The notes beneath the pieces are model-generated. The model made no database searches and was not told where the DNA came from. It worked only from the letters and a program-made list of their open reading frames with translations. Of a DNA stretch of 64,000 nt, positions 27,201 through 37,871 are shown in pieces. A program made the translations under genes and the position numbers. The number at the start of each line of letters is the position of its first letter. The stretch's first letter is position 1. The stretch comes from Asticcacaulis sp. Lineage in GTDB: Bacteria > Pseudomonadota > Alphaproteobacteria > Caulobacterales > Caulobacteraceae. The stretch spans positions 496,001 through 560,000 of the forward strand of contig JANQAC010000001.1 of the NCBI GenBank assembly GCA_024707255.1, in the 5' to 3' direction.

Positions 27201-28574
27201 ATTATCCGGCAAGGTGGATCGGTGGTCGGCCGCGCGCAACTGGCGCTTTCGCCCGCCAATGGCGGCGACTGGATTGCCGATATCAACAGCGGCGGGGTCA
27301 GTGGCGGCGTACGTTATAATGGCCCCGCCGGTATGCCCTTCTCGCTCGCCGGCCTGCCGCGCCAGCAGCTCTCCGGTGCCGTGGCCCTGGCGGCCGATAT
27401 TTCCGGCCAGCTCAATGCGCCGCGACTCAACGGTGTGGTCAAGGCCACCAGCCTGACCTATGACAATGAAAGCATCGGCACACGCATCACCAATATCGCG
27501 CTGGATGGCCGCTTTACCAGTGACCGCCTGGAACTGACGAGCTTCACCGGTCGCGCCGGAGACGGCACGGTAACCGGGAATGGCTGGGTCAGCCTGGCCG
27601 CCGCGCAGAAATTCCCCATGCTGATCCATATGGAAATGAACAATGCCCGCCTGGCGCGCAGCGATGCCATCAACTCCACCGTTTCCGGCACGATCGACGT
27701 CACCAACAGCGAGGCCGATGGCGGGCTGATCAAGGGCGATCTGCGCCTGCCCCTGCTCAGATATGTCATCGTCAAGCAGGCCGCCGCCGAGGTGGCCGTG
27801 CTCGATGGCGTGCGGCGCAAGGGCGAGGACACCATCACCCAATCGGCCATCGCCCTGCCGGCCTTCTGGCGGCTCGATATCCGCGCCCGTGCCGATAACC
27901 AGATCTTTGTCTCCGGCATGGGTCTTGAATCGGAATGGTCGGCCCGCCTGCGCGTCACCGGCACCACGAAAGACCCGCGCATCGTCGGCGACATGAAGGT
28001 GGTGCGCGGCAACTATACCTTCGCCGGCCGCTCCTTCGATATCGATACCGGCACCATCACCTTCGACGGCGGCCCGGTGACCGATCCCGAAATCAACCTG
28101 ACCGCCAGCGCCGATGTCGAGGATGTCACCGGCATCATCAAGGTCACCGGCTCGGCCCAGCGCCCCAATATCGCCTTCTCCTCCACCCCGGCCCTGCCGC
28201 AGGATGAAATCCTGTCGCGGATGCTGTTCGGCGAAAGCGTCGCCAATATTTCCCCCACCGAAGCCCTGCAACTGGCCTCGGCGGTCAATGGACTCAACGG
28301 CGGCACCGACTATCTCAATCCGCTCGGCGCCCTGCGTTCGGCCACCGGCATAGACCGCCTGCGCGTGGTCGGCGCCGATACATCCACGGGCCGCGGCACC
28401 TCGGTGGCGGCGGGTAAATACCTGACCAACAATGTCTATGTTGAGATTGTCACCGACGCCAAGGGCTTCACCGCTACCCAGCTTGAGGTCGCCCTGTCGC
28501 GTTCCTTAAGCATCCTCTCCACCACCGGCAATGCCGGCACAGGCGCGAGCGTGCGCTATTCAAAAGACTACTAA
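24264..28574 (+). CDS. tamB: Translocation and assembly module protein TamB
   Basis: 1436 residues. A cytoplasmic N-terminus of about 60 residues (proline/lysine-rich) is followed by one transmembrane segment (I-A-L-F-F-V-G-L-A-V-L-L-I-A, about 68-90), a very long beta-taco region of repeated amphipathic strands (AsmA-like), and a conserved C-terminal DUF490/TamB domain with D-P-R-I-V-G-D-M-K-V, G-N-Y-T-F-A-G-R-S-F and the closing segment A-T-Q-L-E-V-A-L-S-R-S-L. TamB spans the periplasm and pairs with TamA; the family is now connected with phospholipid transport between the membranes. Position directly behind tamA and full length support the call. Confidence 0.93.
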   Translation: MARKPRQPKPPVEPQETREALPQPAPHNDDLHLKDRVETATEEVVETVKARTGFDLKRVNWWQVSRHIALFFVGLAVLLIAALAALNTPPGRRLLVEFATGIKLNSGLQIEIGEIDGSLYGEMTLHDVKVKDLKGVFIQSPVIHLDWRPFGYLNKHVDIRDFSTSKIEVLRQPVLNPSETPKDNGPLLPDLNIDVNRLKVDALVLDAPVLGEAHTIALNGQAHLRHKRLKIDAAAISEKGDHAQVLIDAMPDKNQLDISADLDAPGDGVAAKLLGFDKAFTASVGGKGTWKQWNGRAVADFGPDNLLNLNVTAQSGTFHVTGATHPDLILAGDTAVLFKPAVMIDLTSKMKDRVFDSVLALTTDALRIDSKGTVDLGHNHFRKLELHARLLKPDVLGKDFTASDLRADLIVDGDFNKPRIDYDLAAKRFDLAGIRLDGFTAKGKSRITDDGVIVPINAQLTSLTGIANQVDPLLTHLKLDGEARLADGKLTSNTIRVSSDRVKATGTLTGNLKDNLFLAKVKADLNNYAIEGVGTVNVSTVADVKLNKGHVSVAGTANAQTTKLEDGLKGFLGGNAKVSGAYAYSEQGVVSLRNLSGKAPNFTLISASGSLAPNGAISLNAKASSTQYGPLDAVASGTLDHPNAVIHAANPGLGVQMVDVTAKLSSTPQGFTLLADGGSAYGPFNADALITTEGKPLRIDIHKATFAGVDAAGLLTQSDAGPFTGALAISGSGLKGTAMLSAQAGDQAVAVTATGSAVTIPGDVKIYVGRTLLTANIVLHDQMSLNADVQMADMRYQDFVLATSRAKIRMTGEHGTLQAVATGKKDVPFNLAVNGTIAPDTYTLAAQGSANDIPFRLNHPAVIRKSAADWVLQPVKVVMAQGDIDLSGRFGENLKAQARLNNLDLSLANMVQKDLGLTGTADGAIDFSQAGNGFPAARANLKISHFSRASAAVVSTPVDIALDAQLNPDRSPANNYVHAIIRQGGSVVGRAQLALSPANGGDWIADINSGGVSGGVRYNGPAGMPFSLAGLPRQQLSGAVALAADISGQLNAPRLNGVVKATSLTYDNESIGTRITNIALDGRFTSDRLELTSFTGRAGDGTVTGNGWVSLAAAQKFPMLIHMEMNNARLARSDAINSTVSGTIDVTNSEADGGLIKGDLRLPLLRYVIVKQAAAEVAVLDGVRRKGEDTITQSAIALPAFWRLDIRARADNQIFVSGMGLESEWSARLRVTGTTKDPRIVGDMKVVRGNYTFAGRSFDIDTGTITFDGGPVTDPEINLTASADVEDVTGIIKVTGSAQRPNIAFSSTPALPQDEILSRMLFGESVANISPTEALQLASAVNGLNGGTDYLNPLGALRSATGIDRLRVVGADTSTGRGTSVAAGKYLTNNVYVEIVTDAKGFTATQLEVALSRSLSILSTTGNAGTGASVRYSKDY

Positions 28575-28581
28575 GTCACTT

Positions 28582-28735
28582 TCTCCTCCCCTGCGCAGCG
28601 GGGGAGGTGTCGCGGCGCAGTCCGCGACGGAGGGGGCGTTCCAGTGTTGACAGGCCCCCTCCGTCAGCGACATCGGCTCTACGAGCCTCGCGCTGACACC
28701 TCCCCCGTACGCTTCGCTACAGGGGGAGAACTGCT
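28582..28735. repeat. Dispersed intergenic repeat, copy B
   Basis: Fills the gap between tamB and the alpha/beta hydrolase gene. It has outer complementary ends (CTCCTCCCC... with ...GGGGGAG) and two inner palindromic parts (for example TCGCGGCGCAGTCCGCGA). The core from about 28654 to 28705 matches copy A at 19425-19475 in the opposite orientation. Both flanking genes end here, so it may act as a bidirectional transcript end. Confidence 0.75.
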
Positions 28736-28736
28736 T

Positions 28737-29615
28737 TTACGTCTCTGCTGCTTCCAAATCCGCCAGAAACGCCTCAATCGCCGTCAGGGCTTCCGGTTCA
28801 TCCAGCATCGGCGCATGGCCGCGATTGGCCACCGTCACCGCGCGCATACCGGGATGTGTCTCCAGCATCCGGCCAAAGGTCGCTTCCGACAACAGGTCAG
28901 ACAAGGCCCCGCGCACGCCCAGCACCGGTATTTCCTTCAGCGCCTCCCAGATGCCCCACATATCCGGCGGCGCCACCACAGGCCCATCCGGATCGAAGGC
29001 GCCGGAAATACCCGGATCGTAGGCGGATACCGGAATACCCTCCCGTTCGTGATAGGTCCGGCGCGCGAAGGCCAGCCAGTCATCATCCGTATAGTCCGGG
29101 AAAGCGACGTCATTGGTCTGTTTCGCCCGCGCCGCCGCATCAGCCCATGAACGGATCGGCGGCGACTTGCCGACATAGGACTTGATGCGCTCCAGCCCGG
29201 CCACGTCGATTTCCGGCCCGACATCGTTGATCACCATGCCGATCACGGCCTGCGGGGCGATCATGCCCATGATCATCGCCATGATGCCGCCCATGGAGGT
29301 GCCGATCAGGGCGGCGCGGGCAATGCCCATATCCCCCATCAGCTTGAACATATCCTGCACATAGAGCGCCGGCGTATAGTTGGCCGGTTCCGCGTCCCAG
29401 CCCGACCGGCCGCGCCCGCGCTGATCGACCGTGATCACCCGATAACGTTCGGCCAGACGCGGCGCAATCACCTCGAAATCGGCTGAATTACGGCTCAGGC
29501 CGTGCATACAGATGACCGGCATTCCGTCGCCGCCCCCAGAACGCTTATAGTCGCGGGCATAAAGTTTCACACGCAGGTCATGGCTGTCGTAAAACACATC
29601 AGAATAGCCGGTCAC
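28737..29615 (-). CDS. Alpha/beta hydrolase
   Basis: 292 residues with the alpha/beta-hydrolase pattern: oxyanion-hole strand I-C-M-H-G-L-S-R-N, D-Q-R-G-R-G-R-S, nucleophile elbow G-T-S-M-G-G (Ser, about residue 106) and a C-terminal H in N-R-G-H-A-P-M. No signal peptide is seen, so it is cytoplasmic. The sequence resembles esterases and epoxide-hydrolase-like enzymes, but the substrate is unknown. It is 12 bases downstream of the DUF3443 gene on the same strand. Confidence 0.88.
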   Translation of the reverse strand: MTGYSDVFYDSHDLRVKLYARDYKRSGGGDGMPVICMHGLSRNSADFEVIAPRLAERYRVITVDQRGRGRSGWDAEPANYTPALYVQDMFKLMGDMGIARAALIGTSMGGIMAMIMGMIAPQAVIGMVINDVGPEIDVAGLERIKSYVGKSPPIRSWADAAARAKQTNDVAFPDYTDDDWLAFARRTYHEREGIPVSAYDPGISGAFDPDGPVVAPPDMWGIWEALKEIPVLGVRGALSDLLSEATFGRMLETHPGMRAVTVANRGHAPMLDEPEALTAIEAFLADLEAAET

Positions 29616-29627
29616 GCACAGTCCTCT

Positions 29628-30884
29628 TTAAAAAGCGACATAGGGCCCCAGCGTGCCGCCGGCATTGCGACCGGCAATGGCCGTATAAACCTTGCGCCCG
29701 TAAAAGAACGGCAGGCCGAAATCGAAGCTGTTGCTGTAGGGCTGGAGATTGTCAAACCCGTTCGGATCGCCGCCCAGGCCCGGTAGCACATAGTTCGGCC
29801 CCTGGACCAGTTGATCGGTATTGTCGATGGTGAAATTGACCACCTTGCTGGCGCCGTTACTGCCCGCCAGGGTGGCAGTCAGATCAAGCGAGGAGGTCGG
29901 GCAGTAGAAGCCCGCCAGGTTGCCGGTACAACCGGTAATGGCGCTGTCGCTGAAACCGTAGAAATTGGTGCCGCTGTCGATAAAGCTCTGGGTCAGGCTG
30001 ACGCCCTTGTAGGTCGCCGTGATCAGACCGTAATTGTTGGCTGTCAGTATGGTCTGGCTGCCAAGCTGGTTATTGGTCTGGGTGCCGATACCAAAATAAA
30101 GTTTGCCTGTCAGGCCGACCACGCCCGGATGGGCCACGGCCGGCAGGTCGATCACCGTGCCGTTGTTATTGACCGCCATCCGCGCCACCGGATTCGGCAC
30201 CTGAGACGAGGTGGCCAGTATCGTGCCCGTGCAGGTGGCCGAAACGCAGGTGTAGTAATAGCCGTTGTTCGTCGTACTGGCGCAGTAGCTGCCGCAATCG
30301 CTCACACCCATGCCGATGCCGATAATGCCGTTGGCGCCGAAATCGGCAATAGTGTCGTGGCTGGTGCCGCCGCCGGACGAACAGTCCGTCGGCACAGTGG
30401 CGTAATCGCCGCTGTCGCCGATCACCAACATGGGCAGATTGCTCACGGATTCACCGCCGATGGTGAAATCCGCCGTGCGTACCGAACCGAAGACGTAACC
30501 GTCAACATACTGGTAGCATTCGCCGACACCCTTGCCGCCGGTCATGGTGTGCGGCAGGGCGGCGCGCATGGCCGTGCTCAGGGCTTCGTTTTCAATGCGC
30601 AGGCCGACCGAGCCGGTATCCATGATGATGTGGTCGATGGTCTGGCAGGTAGCGGTGCCCGGCGCGCAGATCTTCACCGTCACGAAGCCGATATTGACAT
30701 TGCCGGCCACGCCGGTCGGGCCCGGATCAACCGAGATGGTGGTGAAGTTGGCAAGGGTTACGCTACTTGAAGACGAGGACGACGACGACGAACTGCTGGA
30801 ACTGCTGAACCCGCCGCCGCCCCCTCCGCCACCGCAGGCGGCGAGCAGGAGCAGAAACCCGACGAAGAGGATATGCGGCTTCAT
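29628..30884 (-). CDS. DUF3443 family lipoprotein with two aspartic-protease-like motifs
   Basis: 418 residues. The N-terminus is a lipoprotein signal (LLAAC, Cys17) followed by eight glycines and fifteen serines, a flexible tether (residues 18-41). The mature domain is rich in beta strands and cysteines. Two segments look like the catalytic loops of bilobal aspartic proteases: I-I-M-D-T-G-S-V-G at 86-94 and F-I-D-S-G-T-N-F-Y-G near 300. The family is annotated only as DUF3443. It overlaps the DUF2844 gene by four bases (ATGA), and DUF2844/DUF3443 pairs are known from other proteobacteria. The protease idea is my inference from the D-T/S-G loops. Confidence 0.82.
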   Translation of the reverse strand: MKPHILFVGFLLLLAACGGGGGGGGFSSSSSSSSSSSSSSSVTLANFTTISVDPGPTGVAGNVNIGFVTVKICAPGTATCQTIDHIIMDTGSVGLRIENEALSTAMRAALPHTMTGGKGVGECYQYVDGYVFGSVRTADFTIGGESVSNLPMLVIGDSGDYATVPTDCSSGGGTSHDTIADFGANGIIGIGMGVSDCGSYCASTTNNGYYYTCVSATCTGTILATSSQVPNPVARMAVNNNGTVIDLPAVAHPGVVGLTGKLYFGIGTQTNNQLGSQTILTANNYGLITATYKGVSLTQSFIDSGTNFYGFSDSAITGCTGNLAGFYCPTSSLDLTATLAGSNGASKVVNFTIDNTDQLVQGPNYVLPGLGGDPNGFDNLQPYSNSFDFGLPFFYGRKVYTAIAGRNAGGTLGPYVAF

Positions 30885-31357
30885 TGGGCGCCTCCCTGCA
30901 GGGCCTGGACCGGGAAATCGCCGGGCGCGGTCTGCGGCAGATAGGCGAAGCCCCAGAAGGCCCCGCTGTGGCCGCCGGTGCGCACCACGAAATCGCCGTG
31001 CGTCGAGGCCAGGGCCCGACGCATACGGATGCGCGGATTGGGTTTGTTATCCGCCTGGAAGCGGCTGAAATAACTGTCGCCGAAAAGCTGTCTGAGGTTC
31101 GGCCGCTGTGGTCCCTGCCAGCTTACCGCGAAAACCGTACCGTCCGGCCGGATGAATTCACGCGCCGTCGTGCCGCTGTCCAGGGTCATTTCATGCACGC
31201 TGTAGGTCGTGTGATCGAGCCGCGAGGCGATGCGGGCATTGAGCCGCGCGCGATCCGTATCGATGCTGGCCGCCTTGCCGCCCAGCGTGGCCTGTGCCGG
31301 TGAGGTCAGGCCCGCAAGGACCAGACACATGGCACCCAAAATCCAAAATCGCATCAC
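30881..31357 (-). CDS. DUF2844 family secreted protein
   Basis: 158 residues with a signal peptide (cleavage after AQA near residue 23). The conserved core G-T-T-A-R-E-F-I-R-P-D-G-T-V-F-A-V-S-W-Q-G-P appears at about 62-83 and is the best-preserved part of this family, whose function is not known. A second methionine at 31354 is an equally possible start. Translational coupling to the DUF3443 gene suggests that the two exported proteins act together. Confidence 0.8.
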   Translation of the reverse strand: MMRFWILGAMCLVLAGLTSPAQATLGGKAASIDTDRARLNARIASRLDHTTYSVHEMTLDSGTTAREFIRPDGTVFAVSWQGPQRPNLRQLFGDSYFSRFQADNKPNPRIRMRRALASTHGDFVVRTGGHSGAFWGFAYLPQTAPGDFPVQALQGGAQ

Positions 31358-31446
31358 CAGACTCCACTTCGGCTTGGCCGAGACTATTCAATATGCCGGT
31401 TAATGCAATATGACCTGCCATCCGAATGGATCAAACTTATGGCATA

Positions 31447-32142
31447 TCACCCCTGATCGAAACGGGCGACCAGCCGGTAGGCGCCGCCATCGAACACCTG
31501 CCGGACCGTGGTGATGCGTTCCGTTCCCCGCCAGGTCTTGCGCTCGACCACCAGACAGGCCGCGCCTTCGTCCAGCCGCAGATGGGCGGCGGTCTGCCCC
31601 TCTGCAGCTTGAGCACTGATCTGATTTTCAACATGTGTCCAGGGCACGACGCCAAGCAGCCAATGACCGGGTGACTGGCGAGTAAAATCAACGACTTCGG
31701 CCTGCGGCACTGCTTCGAGATTGATCAGCCGACGCTCATAGGCCAGCGGCTTGGCCGAGGCGAAATGCAGGCCGGTCAGCACCAGCACCTTGCCGTCCCC
31801 GGCCAGTTCCCTTTCCTCGTCGGTATTGGCCTTATGAAGAGTATAGGACAGCAGCTCGAACCGGTAGGCTTCCCCACGCGCCGTGATTTCATGCTGGATA
31901 TCGGGAATATCGAGCACCGTCGAATCCAGCCGCGGCAGGCGCACAAACGAGCCGGCGCGCTTGCGGCGTTCGATCAGACCGGCCTCGTCCAGGGGCGTCA
32001 GGGCCTTGTTGACCGTCATGCGCGAGACGCCGTACTGCGTCATCAGCTCATGCTCGAACGGAATGCGGTCACCGGGCTTCAGCGCGCCGGAACGGATCTG
32101 CTGTTCGATATCGTCACGAATCTTCTGATGGAGCGGTTTCAT
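31447..32142 (-). CDS. hutC: Histidine utilization repressor HutC (GntR family)
   Basis: 231 residues. The N-terminal GntR winged helix (about 1-70) shows I-R-S-G-A-L-K-P-G-D-R-I-P and Y-G-V-S-R-M-T-V-N-K-A-L. The C-terminal UTRA ligand domain follows (about 90-230, with F-E-L-L-S-Y and L-V-V-E-R-K-T-W). HutC proteins bind urocanate and then release the hut promoters. The gene overlaps hutF by four bases (ATGA). Its likely operator, a perfect 15-bp inverted repeat, lies in the hutF-hutI gap, so it would control both arms and its own synthesis. Confidence 0.95.
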   Translation of the reverse strand: MKPLHQKIRDDIEQQIRSGALKPGDRIPFEHELMTQYGVSRMTVNKALTPLDEAGLIERRKRAGSFVRLPRLDSTVLDIPDIQHEITARGEAYRFELLSYTLHKANTDEERELAGDGKVLVLTGLHFASAKPLAYERRLINLEAVPQAEVVDFTRQSPGHWLLGVVPWTHVENQISAQAAEGQTAAHLRLDEGAACLVVERKTWRGTERITTVRQVFDGGAYRLVARFDQG

Positions 32143-33422
32143 GCCGACAGCTTTTGCATCAGCCGGCGGTAGTCGGCAAGCAGGGCGTCGCGTTTGATAT
32201 GCCGCCCACCTGCAACCTGTTTGCGGCCATAACGCCAGACGCAGTCGATCGGCGATCGCGCCGAGGCGAAGACGAAGCTGTCAAGGTCGCAATCGAGGCT
32301 GATCAGGTCGGCCGGTTGTCCTGCAGAAATACCGCTCTCAACGCCCAGCGCCTGCCCGCCATCGAGCGCACGAACATAGAGGTTATCCAATACATTTCGT
32401 TCGCGGTGGATCAGGCGCTGGCCGTATTCGAGCAGGCGCAGTTCCTCGGCGGCGCTGATCAGGACATTGGAATCCGAGCCGATACCAAAGCGGCCGCCCT
32501 GTTTCAGATAGTCACGCGCCGGAAAAAGCCCATCCCCCAGATTGGCTTCGGTGATTGGACACAAACCGGCGATAGCACCCGATTTTGCCAGCTGCGTCGT
32601 CTCTTCCGAAGTCATATGAGTGGCATGGACGAGGCACCATTGCGTATCGACCGGCGCGTGATCGAACAGCCATTCGACCGGACGCTGGCCGGTCAAGACC
32701 TGGCAATCCTCGACCTCGCGCATCTGCTCCGCGATATGGATATGGATCGGTGCGCCCTCGGCCATCGGGATCAGGGCGGTCAGTTCCGCTTCGGTGACAG
32801 CGCGCAAACTATGCGGCGCGATGCCGACGATGGCGTCATCCAGCGTGACGACATGACGGCGGCTGGAGTCGAGCAGCTTCTGGAAGCCATCGAGATCATG
32901 GATAAAACGCGCCTGACCGGCATTGGGCGCCTGTCCGCCAAAGCCGCTGTGCGCGTAAAAGACTGGCAAAAGCGTCAGGCCGATGCCTGTTTCCGAGGCG
33001 GCGGCGGCAATGCGCGCGGCCATCTCGGCCGGATCGTCGAAAGGCTGGCCATCTTGCGCATGATGCAGATAGTGGAACTCACCGACGCAGGTAAAACCGA
33101 CCTCCAGCATTTCCATGTAGGCCAGTGAGGCGATGGTTTGTAGTTCTTCCGGGCCAATCTGGACCTGATATTTGTACATCTGCTCTCGCCACGACCAGAA
33201 GCTGTCTTGCTCGGATGTCCGTCGCTCACTCAGGCCAGCGATGACGCGCTGGAAGGCGTGGCTGTGCAGATTGGGCATGCCCGGAATGCCGATGGCGTGG
33301 CGCTCCCCTTGCGGCGACACATCGGTTTCGATGTTTGCAATCCGGCCATCGCTGATGGCCAGCAATACGCCCGATTGCCAGCCGGACTTAAGCAGCGCTT
33401 TTTCAAACCAAAGTGACGACAT
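32139..33422 (-). CDS. hutF: Formimidoylglutamate deiminase HutF
   Basis: Starting at [15 protein letters not shown] gives 427 residues; the open frame allows nine more (33449), but that start is within the operator. It is an amidohydrolase with the metal site [10 protein letters not shown] near residue 52 (H-x-H) and further metal ligands in H-I-A-E-Q and H-A-T-H. The C-terminal segment carries the G-S-D-S-N strand. The enzyme turns N-formimino-L-glutamate into N-formyl-L-glutamate and ammonia, the alternative route that then needs HutG. Translationally coupled to hutC downstream. Confidence 0.93.
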   Translation of the reverse strand: MSSLWFEKALLKSGWQSGVLLAISDGRIANIETDVSPQGERHAIGIPGMPNLHSHAFQRVIAGLSERRTSEQDSFWSWREQMYKYQVQIGPEELQTIASLAYMEMLEVGFTCVGEFHYLHHAQDGQPFDDPAEMAARIAAAASETGIGLTLLPVFYAHSGFGGQAPNAGQARFIHDLDGFQKLLDSSRRHVVTLDDAIVGIAPHSLRAVTEAELTALIPMAEGAPIHIHIAEQMREVEDCQVLTGQRPVEWLFDHAPVDTQWCLVHATHMTSEETTQLAKSGAIAGLCPITEANLGDGLFPARDYLKQGGRFGIGSDSNVLISAAEELRLLEYGQRLIHRERNVLDNLYVRALDGGQALGVESGISAGQPADLISLDCDLDSFVFASARSPIDCVWRYGRKQVAGGRHIKRDALLADYRRLMQKLSA

Positions 33423-33447
33423 TTTGCGAATTTGGAGCCTTGCGTTC

Positions 33448-33485
33448 AATATGTCTATACATTATGCCTTATGTATAGACATATT
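33448..33485. promoter_or_regulatory. Probable HutC operator: perfect 15-bp inverted repeat
   Basis: The arm AATATGTCTATACAT (33448-33462) and its exact reverse complement ATGTATAGACATATT (33471-33485) are separated by eight bases. Each arm holds TGTCTATACA/TGTATAGACA, itself nearly palindromic, so the region may bind two repressor dimers. It lies midway between the divergent hutF and hutI start codons, the expected place for a HutC site. Confidence 0.85.
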
Positions 33486-33510
33486 AATCGAGTCTGTGAA
33501 GGCTGCAATC

Positions 33511-34690
33511 ATGCAATGCAATACCGTCTGGACGAATTGCCGCCTGATGGCCCTCGCCGGCCAGCCGCTGATCGATAACGGCATGATCGCCGCTAAAGAT
33601 GGCCACATCGTCTATGCCGGACCTGCGGCTGATTTCGACGCCCCGACTATAGACCTCGGCGGCCGATTGGTGACGCCCGGCCTGATCGATTGCCACACCC
33701 ACCTCGTCTTCGCCGGCAACCGCGCCCATGAGTTCAAACTACGACTCGATGGCGCCTCTTACGAAGAGATCGCCCGCGCCGGCGGCGGCATCCTCTCGAC
33801 CGTCACCGCTACCCGCGCCGCTTCCGAAGATGAGCTGATCGCCGCCGCTCTGCCCCGGCTGGATGCCCTGATCGCTTCCGGCGTCAGCACAATCGAGATC
33901 AAGTCCGGCTACGGCCTGACGCTCGAAGACGAACTGAAAATGCTGCGCGCGGCCAAGGCACTGGAGCACCTGCGTCCGGTGCGGGTCATGACCACCCTGC
34001 TCGGCGCCCACGCCCTGCCGCCGGAATATAAGGACCGGCCCGACGCCTATATCGACTCCGTCTGTAACGAAATGATCCCGGCGGCGGTCGGCCTCGCCTC
34101 GGCGGTCGATGTCTTCTGCGAGGGTATCGGCTTCTCCCCCGACCAGACCGAACGCGTCTTCCAGGCGGCACAGGCGCACGGCTTGGCTGTCAAGCTCCAC
34201 GCCGAACAGCTTTCTAACCTGCACGGTGCCGCCCTCGGCGGCGCGCTACGGCGCCCTCTCCGCCGACCACCTCGAACATCTCGACGCCGATGGTATCGCG
34301 GCCATGCGCGACGCCGGCACGGTCGCCACCCTGCTGCCCGGCGCCTTCTACTTTATGCGCGAAACGGTCAGGCCGCCAATCGAGGGCCTTCGGGCGGAAA
34401 ACGTCCCGATGGCCATCGCCACCGACTGCAATCCCGGCACCTCGCCCCTGACCTCGATCCTGATGGCGATGAACATGGCCGCCACCTGCTTCCGCCTGAC
34501 GGTCGATGAGTGCCTGGCCGGCGTCACTACAAATGCCGCCGGGGCGCTCGGCCGCGACGATATTGGTGCGCTGGAAGCCGGCAAGTGGTGCGATTTCGCC
34601 GTCTGGGACTGTGCCGAACCCGCCGACCTCGTCTATTTCATGGGCGCCACGCCCCTGCATTCCCGCGTTTTCCAAGGCTTACCCGCATGA
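33511..34690 (+). pseudogene. hutI: Imidazolonepropionase HutI, frameshifted
   Basis: The start ATG at 33511 has GAAGG eight bases upstream. The first frame encodes the amidohydrolase metal site [10 protein letters not shown] (about residue 59) and continues to [13 protein letters not shown] near 243. The sequence then continues in the +1 frame as [14 protein letters not shown] to the stop at 34690. One extra base at about 34235-34242 (within CTCGGCGGCGCGC) explains this; without it the protein would be about 393 residues. The enzyme hydrolyses imidazolone-propionate to formiminoglutamate. Good preservation on both sides suggests a sequencing error or a very recent mutation. Confidence 0.88.
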
Positions 34691-36205
34691 TCCTCACCCC
34701 CGGCTCCATCACGCTCGCACAATGGCGCGATATTTATCGCGGCGAGGTGTTTGCGCTCGACGCCGGCTGTCTGCCGGCTGTGGCGGAAAGTGCGGCGGCC
34801 GTTACCCGCATTCTGGCGAAGGGCGAGCCGGTCTATGGCATTAATACCGGCTTCGGCAAGCTAGCCTCGAGGCGTATCGAAGACACCGATCTGAAGACGC
34901 TCCAGCGCAATATCATCCTTTCCCATGCCGCCGGTGTCGGCGCGCCGTCGCCCAAGCCAGTCGTGCGGCTGATGCTGGCGCTGAAACTGGCCTCGCTGGC
35001 GCAGGGCGCTTCCGGCATTCGCGTCGAGACGCTGGAGCTGATGCAGGCGATGCTCGCGCGCGACCTGATGCCGGTCATTCCCCGCCGGGGTCTGTTGGGG
35101 CTTCCGGCGACCTCGCGCCCCTGTCGCATATGGCCGCGGCAATGCTCGGCGTCGGTGAGATCGACGCCAGAGGCACACGCAAGCCCGCCATGCAGGCCCT
35201 GCTGGATGCCGGCCTGAAACCGCTCGATCCCGGCCCGAAAGAAGGCCTGGCCCTGCTCAACGGCACGCAGTTCTCCGCCGCCAATGCCCTGGCTGGCCTG
35301 TTCGAGGCCGAGGTATTGATGCAGACGGCACTGGTCACCGGCGCGCTCTCCACCGAAGCCGCCAAGGGGTCTGACGCACCCTTCGATCCGCGCATCCACG
35401 CCGTACGCCGCCACAGAGGTCAGATCGATACCGCCCAGACTTTGCGCGAGCTGATGAGCGACTCGGCCATCCGCGCCTCGCACCTGAAAGGCGATGAGCG
35501 CGTGCAGGACCCCTATTGCCTGCGCTGCCAGCCGCAGGTCATGGGCGCCGCGCTTGATGTCCTGCGTCAGGCGGCGGTGACACTTGAGACCGAAGCCAAC
35601 GGGGTTACTGATAATCCGCTGATCTTTACCGATCCAGATGAAGCCTTGTCCGGCGGCAATTTCCATGCCGAGCCGGTGGCCTTCGCCGCCGACATGATCG
35701 CCCTCGCCATCTGCGAAATCGGCTCGATCGCCGAGCGCCGCATTGCCATGCTGGTCGATCCGGCTCTGTCGGGTCTGCCGGCCTTCCTGACGCCGAAGCC
35801 CGGCCTCAATTCCGGCTTCATGATCCCGCAGGTCACCGCCGCCGCGCTGATTTCCGAGAACAAGCAACGCGCCTATCCAGCCAGCGTCGATTCCATCCCA
35901 ACCTCTGCTAATCAGGAGGACCACGTCTCTATGGCCGCCCACGGCGCGCGCCGTTTGCTGGAAATGGCGGAGAACGCCTTCGCCGTCATCGGCATTGAAT
36001 TATTGGCCGCCGCGCAAGGCTGCGATTTCCATGCGCCGCTCACCTCATCGGAATCTCTGGAACGCGTCCGGACACTTACCCGTTCGGCCGTGCCCGCGCT
36101 CGATCACGATCGCCATTTCCATCCGGATATGGCCGCCGCCATCGAGCTGGTCCGTTCGCAGGCCGTGACACGCGCCGCCAATATCGCCTTACCCGGAGTT
36201 GACCA

Positions 36206-36209
<4 letters not shown>
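34687..36209 (+). pseudogene. hutH: Histidine ammonia-lyase HutH, frameshifted at the MIO site
   Basis: Begins with [10 protein letters not shown], overlapping hutI by four bases. The first frame is normal through Y-G-I-N-T-G-F-G-K and M-P-V-I-P-R-R-G. A missing base at about 35090-35092 then shifts the frame exactly before [13 protein letters not shown], whose Ala-Ser-Gly forms the MIO cofactor. The remainder continues cleanly from M-A-A-A-M-L-G to the stop at 36209. The corrected length is about 507 residues, as expected. HutH deaminates histidine to urocanate, the first step of the pathway. As sequenced, the product would lack the active site. Confidence 0.88.
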
Positions 36210-37858
<1,649 letters not shown>

Positions 37859-37871
37859 GTGAGCCCGTCCT

